DNA of 44,149 nt from the NCBI GenBank assembly GCA_903929195.1, contig CAIYTT010000226.1:1-44149 (forward strand), given 5' to 3'. Shown here in pieces: positions 6,625 through 15,687 of the stretch (positions are counted from its first letter, which is position 1; the number at the start of each line of letters is the position of its first letter). The translations under genes and the position numbers were made by a program. This stretch comes from an uncultured Bacteroidota bacterium. Its GTDB lineage: Bacteria; Bacteroidota; Bacteroidia; Chitinophagales; Chitinophagaceae. The notes beneath the pieces were generated by a model that had not been told where the DNA came from, did no database searches, and saw only the letters and a program-made list of their open reading frames with translations.

Positions 6625-9486
6625 ATGAGTACCCAACCGGAGCGGATTTTAGAAGAAAATTTAATAAAGCAATTGCAATTGTTGGGGCATACTTATGTAG
6701 CTATAAAAGACGAAACAGACCTTATTAATAACCTTAAAACCCAATTAGAGAAGCATAATAATATCAAATTTTCCGACCGTGAATTTAATAAAGTATTAAA
6801 CCATTTAAACAAAGGCAATGTTTTTGAGCGGGCAAAGATTTTGAGGGATAGAATGAATTTGGAGCGGGATAACGGAGATACCAAATACATTCAATTTATT
6901 AATCAGGATTCTTGGTGTCAAAACGAATTTCAGGTTTGCAACCAAATAAATAATGAAGGTAAATATAAAAACATTTACGATGTTACTTTGCTAATTAATG
7001 GTTTGCCATTGGTGCAAATAGAATTGAAACGCAGGGGTTTAGAACTGAAAGAAGCATTTAACCAGATAAACCGCTATCAAAGGCACTCTTACGCCAGTAA
7101 TTCAGGTTTGTTTTTATACGTTCAAATCTTTGTAATCAGTAACGGAGTAAACACCAAATATTACGTCAATAATAAATTACAATCATTAAACTTTAAGCAA
7201 ACCTTTTATTGGGCAGACAAAGAAAATAATACCATTACCCAATTAGAACAATTTGCACAGGTATTTTTAGAACCCTGCAATATTGCCAAAATGATTACAA
7301 GGTATGTGGTATTGCACGAAGGGGATAAAATATTAATGGTATTGCGACCCTACCAATATTTTGCAACCGAAGCCATAATAGACAGGGTAGAAAACAGCGT
7401 GAAGAACGGTTACATATGGCACACCACCGGAAGCGGTAAAACGCTGACATCATTTAAAACAAGCCAGATACTAACCAATTTAACACAGGTACACAAAGTT
7501 GTATTTGTGGTTGACCGCAAAGATTTAGACTACCAGACCGCCAGAGAATTTAATAGTTTTTCGGAGGGCAGCATAGACGGAACAGAAAACACCCATCATT
7601 TAGTAAGGCAATTTGCAGATGATACAAAATTGATTGTTACCACTATTCAGAAGCTCAATACAGCGATAGAAAAGGAACGCCATTTATCGAAAATGGAAAA
7701 ACTTAGAGATAAAAAAATAATCTTTATTTTCGATGAGTGCCACCGAAGCCAGTTTGGCAAAACCCACCAACACATAACAAAATTTTTCAAAAATTATCAA
7801 ATGTTCGGCTTTACCGGCACGCCAATATTTGCCGAAAATGCAGTATTGAACGATTTTGGTAAACGAACGACCAAAGAACTATTTGAAGAATGCCTGCATA
7901 AATATGTAATTGTTGATGCAATACGGGATGAAAATGTACTTAGGTTTTCGGTTGAGTATGTAGGCAAGTACAAGCAAAAAGAAGGAAGTAAAAATAATTT
8001 AGATATTGAAGTAGAAGACATTGATACTAAAGAATTAATGGATTCGCCAATAAGGTTAAATAAAATTGCCGATTACATTTTAGACAACCACGACCGGAAA
8101 ACCCACAGCAAGGAATTTACAGCCCTGTTTTGTGTGAGTAATATTGATTCTCTGATTAGTTATTACGAACTGTTTAAACAGAAGAAAAAGGAAGGCAGAC
8201 ACAATTTAAGAATAGCCACAATTTTCTCTTATGGTGTAAACGAAGATGATAAAGACGCAAACGGGTTTATACCGGATACCCCATTAGACATAAACCCCGA
8301 CACCCCCATAAATAAACACACACGCGAAAAATTAGATGAATTTATAGAGGACTACAACCAAATGTACAATACCAAGTATTCCACTAAAGAACAGGATTCA
8401 TTTTACAGATACTATCAGGACATAGGCAAACGGGTAAAAAATAAAGAAGTAGATATTTTATTAGTGGTAAATATGTTTTTAACAGGGTTCGACAGTAAAC
8501 CACTCAATACTTTGTATGTTGATAAAAATTTAAAATATCATGGTTTAATACAGGCTTTTTCACGCACCAACCGGATACTAACCGAACAAAAATCGCAGGG
8601 AAATATAGTATGTTTCCGCAATCTTAAAGACGCAGCAGATACGGCAATAACACTATTTTCAAATAAAGATGCAATTGAAACGGTAATTATGCAACCCTAT
8701 GAAAGCTACATAGAAAAATTTAATGCAGCCTATGCCGAACTAAAGCGAATAGCACCAACAGTACAAAGTGTTGATACATTGGTATCGGAAAAAGAAGAAT
8801 TTGATTTTATATTGTGTTTCAGGGCATTAATGAGATTGAAAAATGTATTGACCACCTTTGCCGATTTTAGTTTTGATAACCTTGAAATGACAGCGCAGGA
8901 ATTTGAAGATTATAAAAGTAAGTACCTTGATTTGTTTGAAAAAGTAAAGAGTAGTAACGCAAAAGAAAAAGTATCTATATTAGAAGATGTTGATTTTGAA
9001 TTAGAATTAATTTGGCGGGACGAAATAAATGTATTTTATATTTTACAACTTTTAGGCAAACTAAACAAAAGCAGTAAAAAAGACCGTGAAAGCAACTTAC
9101 AACGAATAACAGACTTACTAACCAATGAAGTAACCCTAAGAAGCAAACGACTATTAATAGAGAAATTTATTATTCAGAACCTACCAAACATTAAAGACGT
9201 AAACACGATACCCGCAGAATTTGAAAAATACGTAAATATTGAAAAACAGACAGCAATAAATGAGTTGTGCCAAGACGAAAATTTAATACCCGACAAAGTA
9301 AATAAGGTAATAGAAAACTACCTATTTACTAACAATAAACCGTTACCCGATGCCATAATTGACACCCTACTAACACCACCAACATTATTAAAACGCAGAG
9401 AAATAATAGACAGAATAACAGACAAGATTTTAAAATTTATTGATGCCTATATAACCGGAATACCGGAGGTTGAGAAGGATAATTAA
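6625..9486 (+). CDS. hsdR: Type I R-M restriction/translocase subunit HsdR
   Basis: A 953-residue ATP-dependent DNA translocase and endonuclease of the type I complex. The N-terminal PD-(D/E)xK nuclease shows D119 in IYDVTLLI and E133-x-K135 in VQIELKRRG. The SF2 motor follows, with Walker A TTGSGKT (K272), Walker B-type DECH (D370-H373), TGTP in MFGFTGTPIF, and motif V/VI in DILLVVNMFLTGFDSKPLNT and LIQAFSRTNR. The C-terminal helical region (about 690-953) is where HsdR docks on M2S. All motifs are intact and the length is normal, so restriction capability is limited only by the frameshifted hsdM: HsdR needs M2S to bind DNA. ATG 6625 follows the HTH gene by 9 nt, so the gene is co-transcribed. 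Confidence 0.95.
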   Translation: MSTQPERILEENLIKQLQLLGHTYVAIKDETDLINNLKTQLEKHNNIKFSDREFNKVLNHLNKGNVFERAKILRDRMNLERDNGDTKYIQFINQDSWCQNEFQVCNQINNEGKYKNIYDVTLLINGLPLVQIELKRRGLELKEAFNQINRYQRHSYASNSGLFLYVQIFVISNGVNTKYYVNNKLQSLNFKQTFYWADKENNTITQLEQFAQVFLEPCNIAKMITRYVVLHEGDKILMVLRPYQYFATEAIIDRVENSVKNGYIWHTTGSGKTLTSFKTSQILTNLTQVHKVVFVVDRKDLDYQTAREFNSFSEGSIDGTENTHHLVRQFADDTKLIVTTIQKLNTAIEKERHLSKMEKLRDKKIIFIFDECHRSQFGKTHQHITKFFKNYQMFGFTGTPIFAENAVLNDFGKRTTKELFEECLHKYVIVDAIRDENVLRFSVEYVGKYKQKEGSKNNLDIEVEDIDTKELMDSPIRLNKIADYILDNHDRKTHSKEFTALFCVSNIDSLISYYELFKQKKKEGRHNLRIATIFSYGVNEDDKDANGFIPDTPLDINPDTPINKHTREKLDEFIEDYNQMYNTKYSTKEQDSFYRYYQDIGKRVKNKEVDILLVVNMFLTGFDSKPLNTLYVDKNLKYHGLIQAFSRTNRILTEQKSQGNIVCFRNLKDAADTAITLFSNKDAIETVIMQPYESYIEKFNAAYAELKRIAPTVQSVDTLVSEKEEFDFILCFRALMRLKNVLTTFADFSFDNLEMTAQEFEDYKSKYLDLFEKVKSSNAKEKVSILEDVDFELELIWRDEINVFYILQLLGKLNKSSKKDRESNLQRITDLLTNEVTLRSKRLLIEKFIIQNLPNIKDVNTIPAEFEKYVNIEKQTAINELCQDENLIPDKVNKVIENYLFTNNKPLPDAIIDTLLTPPTLLKRREIIDRITDKILKFIDAYITGIPEVEKDN

Positions 9487-9497
9487 AAAATGAAATT

Positions 9498-9605
9498 ATG
9501 AATAAAAAAACTAAAATTATTTTATGTATTGCTGGCGGGTTTCTATTGTTATTTTTTATTTCCGTTCTTCCGGATTTTCCGCAGGGAATCCAGAAGTATA
9601 AATAA
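9498..9605 (+). CDS. Possible 35-residue single-span membrane peptide downstream of hsdR
   Basis: Starts 11 nt after the hsdR stop and encodes MNKKTKIILCIAGG, then a Leu/Phe-rich stretch and a polar tail (PDFPQGIQKYK): a basic N-terminus, one hydrophobic helix (about 7-25) and a short tail. This is the layout of small membrane proteins or holin-like peptides. No homologue is recognised and the ORF is short enough to be chance. Confidence 0.3.
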   Translation: MNKKTKIILCIAGGFLLLFFISVLPDFPQGIQKYK

Positions 9606-9798
9606 AAATCTTTCTCCGAAAGTATTCAAAGATATAAATCTAAATGAATCGTTATGTAGCCTTCATGTTTATAACGCGTATGCTATTTTATAGTGTTTGT
9701 AAAGCGCTCATTAAAAAGATTACAACACTGTAAACTACCCACTAATATTTGAATAAAACTCAACAAAGCCCGTTAGCCAATTACCAACTCCTGTGGGG

Positions 9799-9817
9799 AT
9801 TCCGCGAAAAGCGGAAT
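9799..9817. repeat. REP-like hairpin
   Basis: ATTCCGC-GAAAA-GCGGAAT is a perfect 7-bp stem with a 5-nt loop, followed by GACGACC. Similar 'ATTCCGC...GCGGAAT(GACG)' palindromes occur as dispersed extragenic repeats in many bacteria (general knowledge). The copy number in this genome is unknown. Confidence 0.5.
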
Positions 9818-9988
9818 GACGACCACCGTTGAACTTTTTCATCTTCTGCATGCCACCCCCCGGGTGTAATAAGCTATGCTACCTTTTGATGGCAAAGACT
9901 TATGCCTAAAAATACAACAAACTGTCCTATTTTATTTAACTGCAAAGTCTGCATAAATACTTAAAAACAAAAATTCCGGAAATTCTGT

Positions 9989-10019
9989 TTTGCTATATTG
10001 GGTAATATGGGTAACTTTG
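9989..10019 (+). promoter_or_regulatory. atpG promoter
   Basis: TTTG (9989-9992), then a 19-nt spacer, then TAACTTTG (10012-10019): an exact fit to the Bacteroidota -33/-7 consensus. It gives a leader of about 25 nt before ATG 10052, so atpG is transcribed independently here. Confidence 0.75.
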
Positions 10020-10051
10020 CACCAAATTTTATCATAACTATTTAAAATAAT

Positions 10052-10933
10052 ATGTCGGGACAGCTTAAAGAGGTTCGTAACCGTATCAAATCTGTAACAT
10101 CTACACAGCAAATAACCAAAGCTATGAAGATGGTAAGTGCTGCTAAACTTAGACGTGCGCAAGATGCCATTATCCAAATGAGACCTTATGCACAAAAATT
10201 ACAGTCTATGCTTAGCAACATAGTTAGTAATGTATCTACCGATGTAAATATGCCTTTGGCTGATGAACGACCTGTAGAAAAAGTATTACTTATTGCTATC
10301 ACTAGCGACCGTGGGCTTTGTGGTGCTTATAACTCTAATGTTATTAAGCTTACCAAACAGACTATGGAAACCAAGTATGCTACCCAATATGCCAAAGGCA
10401 ATGTTACCGTGTTACCATTAGGCAAAAAAGGGTATGAATATTTTCAGAGGTATGGATTTAAAACAGTAGATAAATATTGGGATATTTTTTCTAATCTATC
10501 TTTCGAGAACGTTCGTAATGCTGCAATATATGCACAAGAGGCGTTTCTTAAAAAAGAATACGACAGTGTAGAAATTATTTACAGCCAATTTAAAAATGCG
10601 GCTACTCAAATATTTGCTTCCGAACCCTATTTGCCTATTCCTAAAGTAGAACAAAAATCGGGCGGCAAAAAAGTTGATTTCCTTTTTGAGCCTTCAATGG
10701 AAATATTGCTTAAAGAATTAATGCCTAAAATATTAAATACTCAGGTTTACAAAGCTATTTTAGATGCGAATGCATCGGAACATGGCGCCCGTATGACTGC
10801 TATGGATAAGGCAAGCGAGAATGCCAATGATTTACTGAAATCGTTGAAGATAAGCTATAACCGTGCCCGCCAAGCAGCTATTACAACAGAACTTACCGAA
10901 ATAGTAAGCGGTGCTGCTGCTTTACAAGGTTAA
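10052..10933 (+). CDS. atpG: ATP synthase F1 gamma subunit
   Basis: The 293-residue central stalk subunit of F1Fo ATP synthase, which rotates inside the alpha3beta3 head. The N-terminal helix MSGQLKEVRNRIKSVTSTQQ and ITKAMKMVSAAKLRRAQ, the GLCGAYNSNV motif (about 90-99), and the C-terminal helix ending RARQAAITTELTEIVSGAAA are the family signatures; the length is normal. Usually atpG follows atpA in the ATP synthase operon. Here it stands alone behind the R-M island, with its own promoter and a strong terminator, so either the operon is naturally split in this lineage or the island separated it from atpA. Confidence 0.97.
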   Translation: MSGQLKEVRNRIKSVTSTQQITKAMKMVSAAKLRRAQDAIIQMRPYAQKLQSMLSNIVSNVSTDVNMPLADERPVEKVLLIAITSDRGLCGAYNSNVIKLTKQTMETKYATQYAKGNVTVLPLGKKGYEYFQRYGFKTVDKYWDIFSNLSFENVRNAAIYAQEAFLKKEYDSVEIIYSQFKNAATQIFASEPYLPIPKVEQKSGGKKVDFLFEPSMEILLKELMPKILNTQVYKAILDANASEHGARMTAMDKASENANDLLKSLKISYNRARQAAITTELTEIVSGAAALQG

Positions 10934-10953
10934 TCCTTTTTTACATAAAAAAT

Positions 10954-10990
10954 AAAAAGACCCATACGCTATTAATGTATGGGTCTTTTT
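10954..10990. terminator. Bidirectional terminator between atpG and the metalloprotease gene
   Basis: AAAAAGACCCATAC (10954-10967) and GTATGGGTCTTTTT (10977-10990) form a perfect 14-bp stem with a 9-nt loop. The A-run on one side and T-run on the other allow it to end both converging transcripts. Confidence 0.92.
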
Positions 10991-11008
10991 ATTTTTAGTT
11001 GCTTAGTA

Positions 11009-13555
11009 CTAACCTTTGGGGTCTAATGCTTTTTTAATTCTATAACTTATATCTTCTAAATGATATTTTGTCATTTTATCGCTTGTAGCCGGTAAAGCGG
11101 TATCAATGTCTTTTTTAAGTGCTGTTAGTTTACCTCTTGCTACAGAAATAACATCGGTATTTTTTACATTAAAATTACTAGCAGAGTTACCGTTAGTTGC
11201 CGGTGCAGTAGTTGTGGGGTTTACTATATTTATTAATGCCTCAGTATATGCTTTTTGCAAATTTCTACGCATTTCATCGGTAGGCTTTTTCGTTTTTAAT
11301 TCACTCCAAACGCCTTCTTTTACATCATCAATCATTTTTTCCATAGAATAGGTATTCTTATCGCCAAAACGATTACTGCAAACTGCTAACCTGTTTAAAC
11401 GAGCCGGAGACAACAAATTATTCATTACTGCTACCTGTATATTTCCTACATACTCATTGGCTACAGGGTTGTTTATTTTATTTAATATATTTTTGTCAAA
11501 CAACCATTCCGGTGTTTCAAATAATTGCTTGTTTAAAAAACGTATAGCTTCTTCTTGTATTTCTTTAGGAGTAGGTTCATATACTTCTTCGTTTTTTTGC
11601 TCTATACTTTTTGGGGTTTCATATATTCCGCCCACATTTTTAAGTACATGCCCCATATATCTGTAAAATTGACCACCTAAAGCATAATACATATCTCTAA
11701 GATTTTCATACTTATCTGCTTCTTCGCTTGTCCATTCCGGTAATTTAGCAATAATGCGTTTTAGATTCTTTATACCGTATTCACTTGCCTTCATACTATT
11801 ATCTCCCAAGTCTTCGGTTTGAGACCGTGGGTCGTAAGGGTTAGTCTCTGTACCAAACCAAAGTCTCGGGTTCGCTTTTAAACTGTCAACAATCCATTTA
11901 TTTACTATTTTTTTATCTTCTTCTTCATCCTTAGCAAAGCTTGGTTTATATCCCCATTGTATCGCCCACTTATCATAAACACCTATTCTTGGAAACAGAC
12001 CAACTTCCGAAATATTATCTTCCGGTTGTGCAACATAATTAAAACGTGCATAGTCCATAATGGAAGCGGTATGTCCATTAGCTTCCACCCAAGCTTTATT
12101 TCTTAAGTTTTCAACCGGAGTGCGGCTACTGCTACCCATGTTATGCCGTAAACCAAGTGTATGCCCAACCTCGTGCGATGATACGAACCTAATTAACTGT
12201 CCCATTAATTCATCGTCAAATTCCATTTTTCTGGCTTTGGGGTCCACTGCTGCCGCTTGTATCATATACCAATCGTGTACTAATTTCATTACATTATGAT
12301 ACCAGCCTATATGGCTTTCAATAATTTCACCACTGCGAGGATCGTGTACATTTGGGCCATACGCATTTTCCACATCCGATGGTAAGTATCTTATAACAGA
12401 AATCCGGGCATCTTCTAAATTCAAAGAAGAGTCTTTATAATCCCATTCTTTTGCCATAATAGCATTTTTATATCCGGCTTTTTCAAACGCTTTTTGCCAG
12501 TCATTAACACCTTGCATTAAATAAGGTCTCCATTTTTTGGGTGTTGCCGGGTCTAAATAATAAATAATCGGGTTTTTGGGCTCTACTAACTCACCCCGTT
12601 TCCATTTGGGTATATCTTCTTCTTTAGGTTCTAAACGCCAGCGTACAATAAATATATCATTTTGTACTTTTTGTTGGTTATCATTAAAAACCACATAGTC
12701 ATCGGCAAAAAAGCCAACTCGTGGGTCAAAAGCTCTTTTAACCATTGGCACTTTAGGTAGCAAAATAAAAGAATTGTTTATTTCTACCGTTACTGCTTCT
12801 GCTGCATAAGCTGCTGGCAATGTAACCGATGGAATAGGGTTACCGGGCGATGGCGGCATAAAAGAAGGGGTAGAATTATACGTTCTTACTACTTTTACTT
12901 CTGTGTTAATAGGATAAGTATGTATTTCTTTTATGTACGTACGGTCTGCAATTTGGCTACCTAAATTAAATCTCTTTTTGTTATAGGCATCTAAGCTTAC
13001 AGGCTGCTTATCGCCTTTAAAAAAGTCTGTAACATCTATTACTACCGATGTAGAATCTTTACCGATAGCTTTAATTTCAAAAGACTCAGCGATAGGGTTT
13101 AAATTAGAATTATTTACAGCTTTAAATATATCGTTGGTAGAATCTGCCATACTTATTACCGTTGCTACCCTTAAAAACACATTATTATTCGGGCCTTTTT
13201 CCCACAAAATAGTTTGTTCGTTTACCATTTCACCGGCATAAACGCCACCACCTGCGGCAGTTTTACTGTAACGAGTAGTTACAATTATTTCCCTGTTAAA
13301 CAAAGAGTCCGGAATTTCGAAATACCACTTTTCTTCTATTTTATGTACGGTAAATAGACCTTTTTTACTTACTGCTTTACTTGTTATTACTTTATCAAAA
13401 GGTTTAGGGCCTTTTTTAGATGCACCGGCATCCGTACTGTCTGCGGGCTTACCTGCTACTGCCGGTACATTTTTATCTTCTTTGTGTTTTGCAAAACCGG
13501 CAAAAGTAAAACACAATAATACAGCCAATAGTAGGCACTTATTACTCTTAAACAT
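11009..13555 (-). CDS. Secreted zinc-dependent metalloprotease (DUF5117/DUF4953 type)
   Basis: An 848-residue protein with an N-terminal signal peptide (MFKSNKCLLLAVLLCFTFAG, cleavage near 22-23). The zincin motif HEVGHTLGLRH places H461, H465 and H471 as zinc ligands with catalytic E462, i.e. HExxHxxGxxH. The region before it (about 60-330) corresponds to the DUF5117 N-terminal domain and the catalytic part to the DUF4953 met-zincin domain; this arrangement is common in Bacteroidota. There is no T9SS sorting domain at the C-terminus (ends KKALDPKG), so a periplasmic or outer-membrane-associated location is likely. The substrate is unknown. It is transcribed leftward toward the terminator at 10954-10990. 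Confidence 0.88.
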   Translation of the reverse strand: MFKSNKCLLLAVLLCFTFAGFAKHKEDKNVPAVAGKPADSTDAGASKKGPKPFDKVITSKAVSKKGLFTVHKIEEKWYFEIPDSLFNREIIVTTRYSKTAAGGGVYAGEMVNEQTILWEKGPNNNVFLRVATVISMADSTNDIFKAVNNSNLNPIAESFEIKAIGKDSTSVVIDVTDFFKGDKQPVSLDAYNKKRFNLGSQIADRTYIKEIHTYPINTEVKVVRTYNSTPSFMPPSPGNPIPSVTLPAAYAAEAVTVEINNSFILLPKVPMVKRAFDPRVGFFADDYVVFNDNQQKVQNDIFIVRWRLEPKEEDIPKWKRGELVEPKNPIIYYLDPATPKKWRPYLMQGVNDWQKAFEKAGYKNAIMAKEWDYKDSSLNLEDARISVIRYLPSDVENAYGPNVHDPRSGEIIESHIGWYHNVMKLVHDWYMIQAAAVDPKARKMEFDDELMGQLIRFVSSHEVGHTLGLRHNMGSSSRTPVENLRNKAWVEANGHTASIMDYARFNYVAQPEDNISEVGLFPRIGVYDKWAIQWGYKPSFAKDEEEDKKIVNKWIVDSLKANPRLWFGTETNPYDPRSQTEDLGDNSMKASEYGIKNLKRIIAKLPEWTSEEADKYENLRDMYYALGGQFYRYMGHVLKNVGGIYETPKSIEQKNEEVYEPTPKEIQEEAIRFLNKQLFETPEWLFDKNILNKINNPVANEYVGNIQVAVMNNLLSPARLNRLAVCSNRFGDKNTYSMEKMIDDVKEGVWSELKTKKPTDEMRRNLQKAYTEALINIVNPTTTAPATNGNSASNFNVKNTDVISVARGKLTALKKDIDTALPATSDKMTKYHLEDISYRIKKALDPKG

Positions 13556-13589
13556 AATTATAATTTAGAGTTGATTTAAAATATTTTTT

Positions 13590-13597
13590 CAAATATA
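13590..13597 (-). promoter_or_regulatory. -7 element for the metalloprotease gene
   Basis: On the minus strand TATATTTG matches TAnnTTTG exactly, 34 nt upstream of the ATG. The -33 element is not clear. Confidence 0.5.
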
Positions 13598-13661
13598 GTA
13601 AACTTAACAAATAAAGTTACCTGAAAATAAAAAAAATAAAAAAACATAAGCCCAAAAACCC

Positions 13662-14909
13662 TTATTCATATCTAAGAGCCGCAATCGGATTAAGCTTAGA
13701 AGCCTTTATAGCCGGATAAATACCCGACAGCACACCAACAATTGCACAGATACTTACACCTACCGTCATCCATAGCCAAGGTATTATAAAACCAGAATTT
13801 AAGAATAAACCAACAAGATTACCCAGTAATATGCCTAAAATAACACCTACAACTCCGCCCATCATACTTATCATGATAGACTCTATCAGAAATTGTTGTT
13901 TTATGGTCGATGACCTTGCTCCTAAGGCTTTACTAACCCCAATTTCGCGAGTACGTTCCGATACCGAAACCAGCATAATATTCATTAACCCAACCATAGA
14001 ACCCAATAAGGTAATAATAGCAATTATAACAGTTGCTAATTGTATTACCCCAATAACATTGAGTGCATTTGTAACTAATTCATTATTCTGCACAATAGAA
14101 AAATTGTTATCAGTACCTAAAGGTAATTTCCTTATTACCCTAAATAAGCCTTCTGCCTCTTCGCCTGCAATGTTTTTTAAGTTTATGTCATTAGCTGCAA
14201 TAGTAAGCATATAACTATTATTATTGCCATATAACGACCTTGCTGTGTTTATAGGTATCATTACCACATTGTCGCCATTCATATTCATGCTGCCACCTTT
14301 TGCTTCCATAATACCTATAACCCGACATTTAACATCGCCCACAGAAACAATTTGGTCTATTGCAGATTTTTTATTTTTCTTAAAGAGTTTTTTTGCTACA
14401 TCGCTACCCAATAGACATGTAAAACTAACCGTTTGAAGTTCGGATGAAGAAAAATTACGTCCCTCTTCCAGTTTAGTATCTGTAACCGAAAGATATTCAC
14501 CATCTATGCCTCGTACCCTTACATTCGGGTTTGTTTTTTCTGACCCGAAATGAACAGTAGATGTACCATTGCCACAACGAACTATAACAGCTACTTTGGC
14601 AGGAAAATTGTAACGTTCTTTAAAATTTTTAGCTTCTTCGTAAGATATTTCTTTGCCTTCTTCGGTACTTATTTTTATACCGTCTTTCATTTTCTTTTTC
14701 TTTACAATATCGCTTGTAATTTGAAAAGAATTAGCCCCTAATCTACTGAAATTAGTTAAAACACTTTGTTTCATAGCGTCAACTGAAGTCAAAATGCCCA
14801 CCAAAGCCATTATACCTATTGCTATAATAGCTATTGTAAGTATAGACCGCAATAAATTATTGCTAATAGAACGGAATGAAAGACTAAGATTAAAAAACAA
14901 CTGCTTCAT
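13662..14909 (-). CDS. ABC transporter permease, MacB/FtsX family
   Basis: A 415-residue permease of the MacB/LolCDE type. It has an N-terminal membrane helix (about 20-42, [20 protein letters not shown]), a large periplasmic MacB_PCD domain (about 43-275), then three C-terminal helices of the FtsX domain (about 283-310, 335-362, 375-400) with the conserved [17 protein letters not shown] loop between them. Such proteins couple cytoplasmic ATP hydrolysis to periplasmic extrusion or lipoprotein handling. The matching ATPase and membrane-fusion protein are not in the window; upstream neighbours are secreted proteins of unknown function. The downstream gene is the metalloprotease, 106 nt away. 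Confidence 0.9.
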   Translation of the reverse strand: MKQLFFNLSLSFRSISNNLLRSILTIAIIAIGIMALVGILTSVDAMKQSVLTNFSRLGANSFQITSDIVKKKKMKDGIKISTEEGKEISYEEAKNFKERYNFPAKVAVIVRCGNGTSTVHFGSEKTNPNVRVRGIDGEYLSVTDTKLEEGRNFSSSELQTVSFTCLLGSDVAKKLFKKNKKSAIDQIVSVGDVKCRVIGIMEAKGGSMNMNGDNVVMIPINTARSLYGNNNSYMLTIAANDINLKNIAGEEAEGLFRVIRKLPLGTDNNFSIVQNNELVTNALNVIGVIQLATVIIAIITLLGSMVGLMNIMLVSVSERTREIGVSKALGARSSTIKQQFLIESIMISMMGGVVGVILGILLGNLVGLFLNSGFIIPWLWMTVGVSICAIVGVLSGIYPAIKASKLNPIAALRYE

Positions 14910-14918
14910 ATTTCAGGT

Positions 14919-14926
14919 TAAAGGTA
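14919..14926 (-). promoter_or_regulatory. -7 element for the permease gene
   Basis: Minus-strand TACCTTTA, one mismatch from TAnnTTTG, 9 nt before the ATG at 14909. This would give an almost leaderless transcript, so the assignment is tentative. Confidence 0.35.
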
Positions 14927-14971
14927 TTCAATCATTGCTGAAATTTGAAAAAATATATTGAAACCTGTTTC

Positions 14972-15679
14972 TTAACTGGCTCTTACTTTGTATTTACTTT
15001 TTCTTACAGTATGGTATTTAATACCATCATAAATTCGATATTGTTCTTTGTGCTTATTATTAAAAACATTTATTAGCAATGTACCACGGCTGTTTAAATA
15101 ACAGGTAAATAAGAAACCATCTGTATTAGCATCCCATCCTATATTTCTAGACTCTCCTTTTGGTATATATGTGCCACTATTAGCGTCCCAACCTATGTTT
15201 CTGGACTCACCTATTGCAACATGAGTACCGCTATTGGCATCCCAACCTATGTTTCTGGAATCACTTATTGATACATGTGTACTATTAGCATCCCATCCTA
15301 TATTTCTGGAATTGCCAATTGAATGTCCTTCACTATTGGCATCCCATCCTATGTTTCTGGAATTGCCCAATGATACGTGTGTTCCATCACTATTGGCATC
15401 CCAACCTATATTTCTAGATTCGCCTATCGAAATATGTTTGCCGCTATTCGCATCCCAACCTATATTTCTGTTGCTATTGTATGCTTTACACTCGGGGTTC
15501 ATTATCCAAACCGTATTTTTGCATATTACAATTGGTGCTCTTAAAGAATCGTATAAGCGTTTTATCTGCAAATCATTAGTATAATCAGCATAACGAATAA
15601 GAGGATGCCCCTGACCAAAAGCAAAATGGCAAAAACACACTAAATAGATGCCTATAGCAATCTGTAATATTTTTTGCAT
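14972..15679 (-). CDS. Secreted protein with seven RNIGWDAN tandem repeats
   Basis: A 235-residue protein. A signal peptide (MQKILQIAIGIYLVCFCHFA, cleavage after FG near 22) is followed by a short N-terminal region (23-70) with two Cys. Residues 70 to about 190 contain seven repeats of 15-19 residues, each starting RNIGWDAN and continuing with variable S-G/D-T-H-V-S-I-G-E/N-S. A basic C-terminal region (about 195-235) rich in Lys/Tyr/Arg closes the protein. The invariant core is R-N-I-G-W-D-A-N-S/T; unit length varies by whole codons. No family is recognised; a beta-roll or solenoid binding surface is plausible. The gene ends 62 nt before the permease and starts 8 nt after an upstream secreted-protein gene, so the two probably form an operon. 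The repeat DNA is nearly identical, which permits copy-number change. Confidence 0.8.
   Translation of the reverse strand: MQKILQIAIGIYLVCFCHFAFGQGHPLIRYADYTNDLQIKRLYDSLRAPIVICKNTVWIMNPECKAYNSNRNIGWDANSGKHISIGESRNIGWDANSDGTHVSLGNSRNIGWDANSEGHSIGNSRNIGWDANSTHVSISDSRNIGWDANSGTHVAIGESRNIGWDANSGTYIPKGESRNIGWDANTDGFLFTCYLNSRGTLLINVFNNKHKEQYRIYDGIKYHTVRKSKYKVRAS
15122..15472 (-). repeat. Tandem repeat array, seven copies of about 45-57 bp
   Basis: The core complementary to GCATCCCAACCTATATTTCT recurs at 15129, 15182, 15237, 15288, 15339, 15396 and 15450. Synonymous and near-synonymous variation (ATCC/AACC, TATATTT/TATGTTT) shows an established rather than newly amplified array. It encodes the RNIGWDAN repeats. 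Confidence 0.92.
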
Positions 15680-15687
15680 ATTGTTGC

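Larger units (their letters stand above)
9606..10051. other. Intergenic region between R-M island and atpG
   Basis: 446 bases with no supported gene; a 29-codon frame at 9644-9733 looks like chance. Contents are an imperfect inverted repeat around AGTGTTTGTAA/TTACAACACT (about 9695-9730), a REP-like hairpin at 9799-9817, a C/G-rich patch CACCCCCCGGGTG near 9853-9866, and the atpG promoter at 9989-10019. The middle part (about 9770-9870) is markedly more GC-rich than the flanks, as expected for a dispersed palindromic element or island junction. Confidence 0.5.

Noticed and set aside
9644-9733. 29-codon frame downstream of hsdR
   Set aside because: No recognisable features or signal; consistent with chance.
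15234-15584. 116-codon plus-strand frame over the RNIGWDAN array
   Set aside because: It is an antisense shadow of the tandem repeat; the minus-strand frame has a signal peptide and codon-length linkers.
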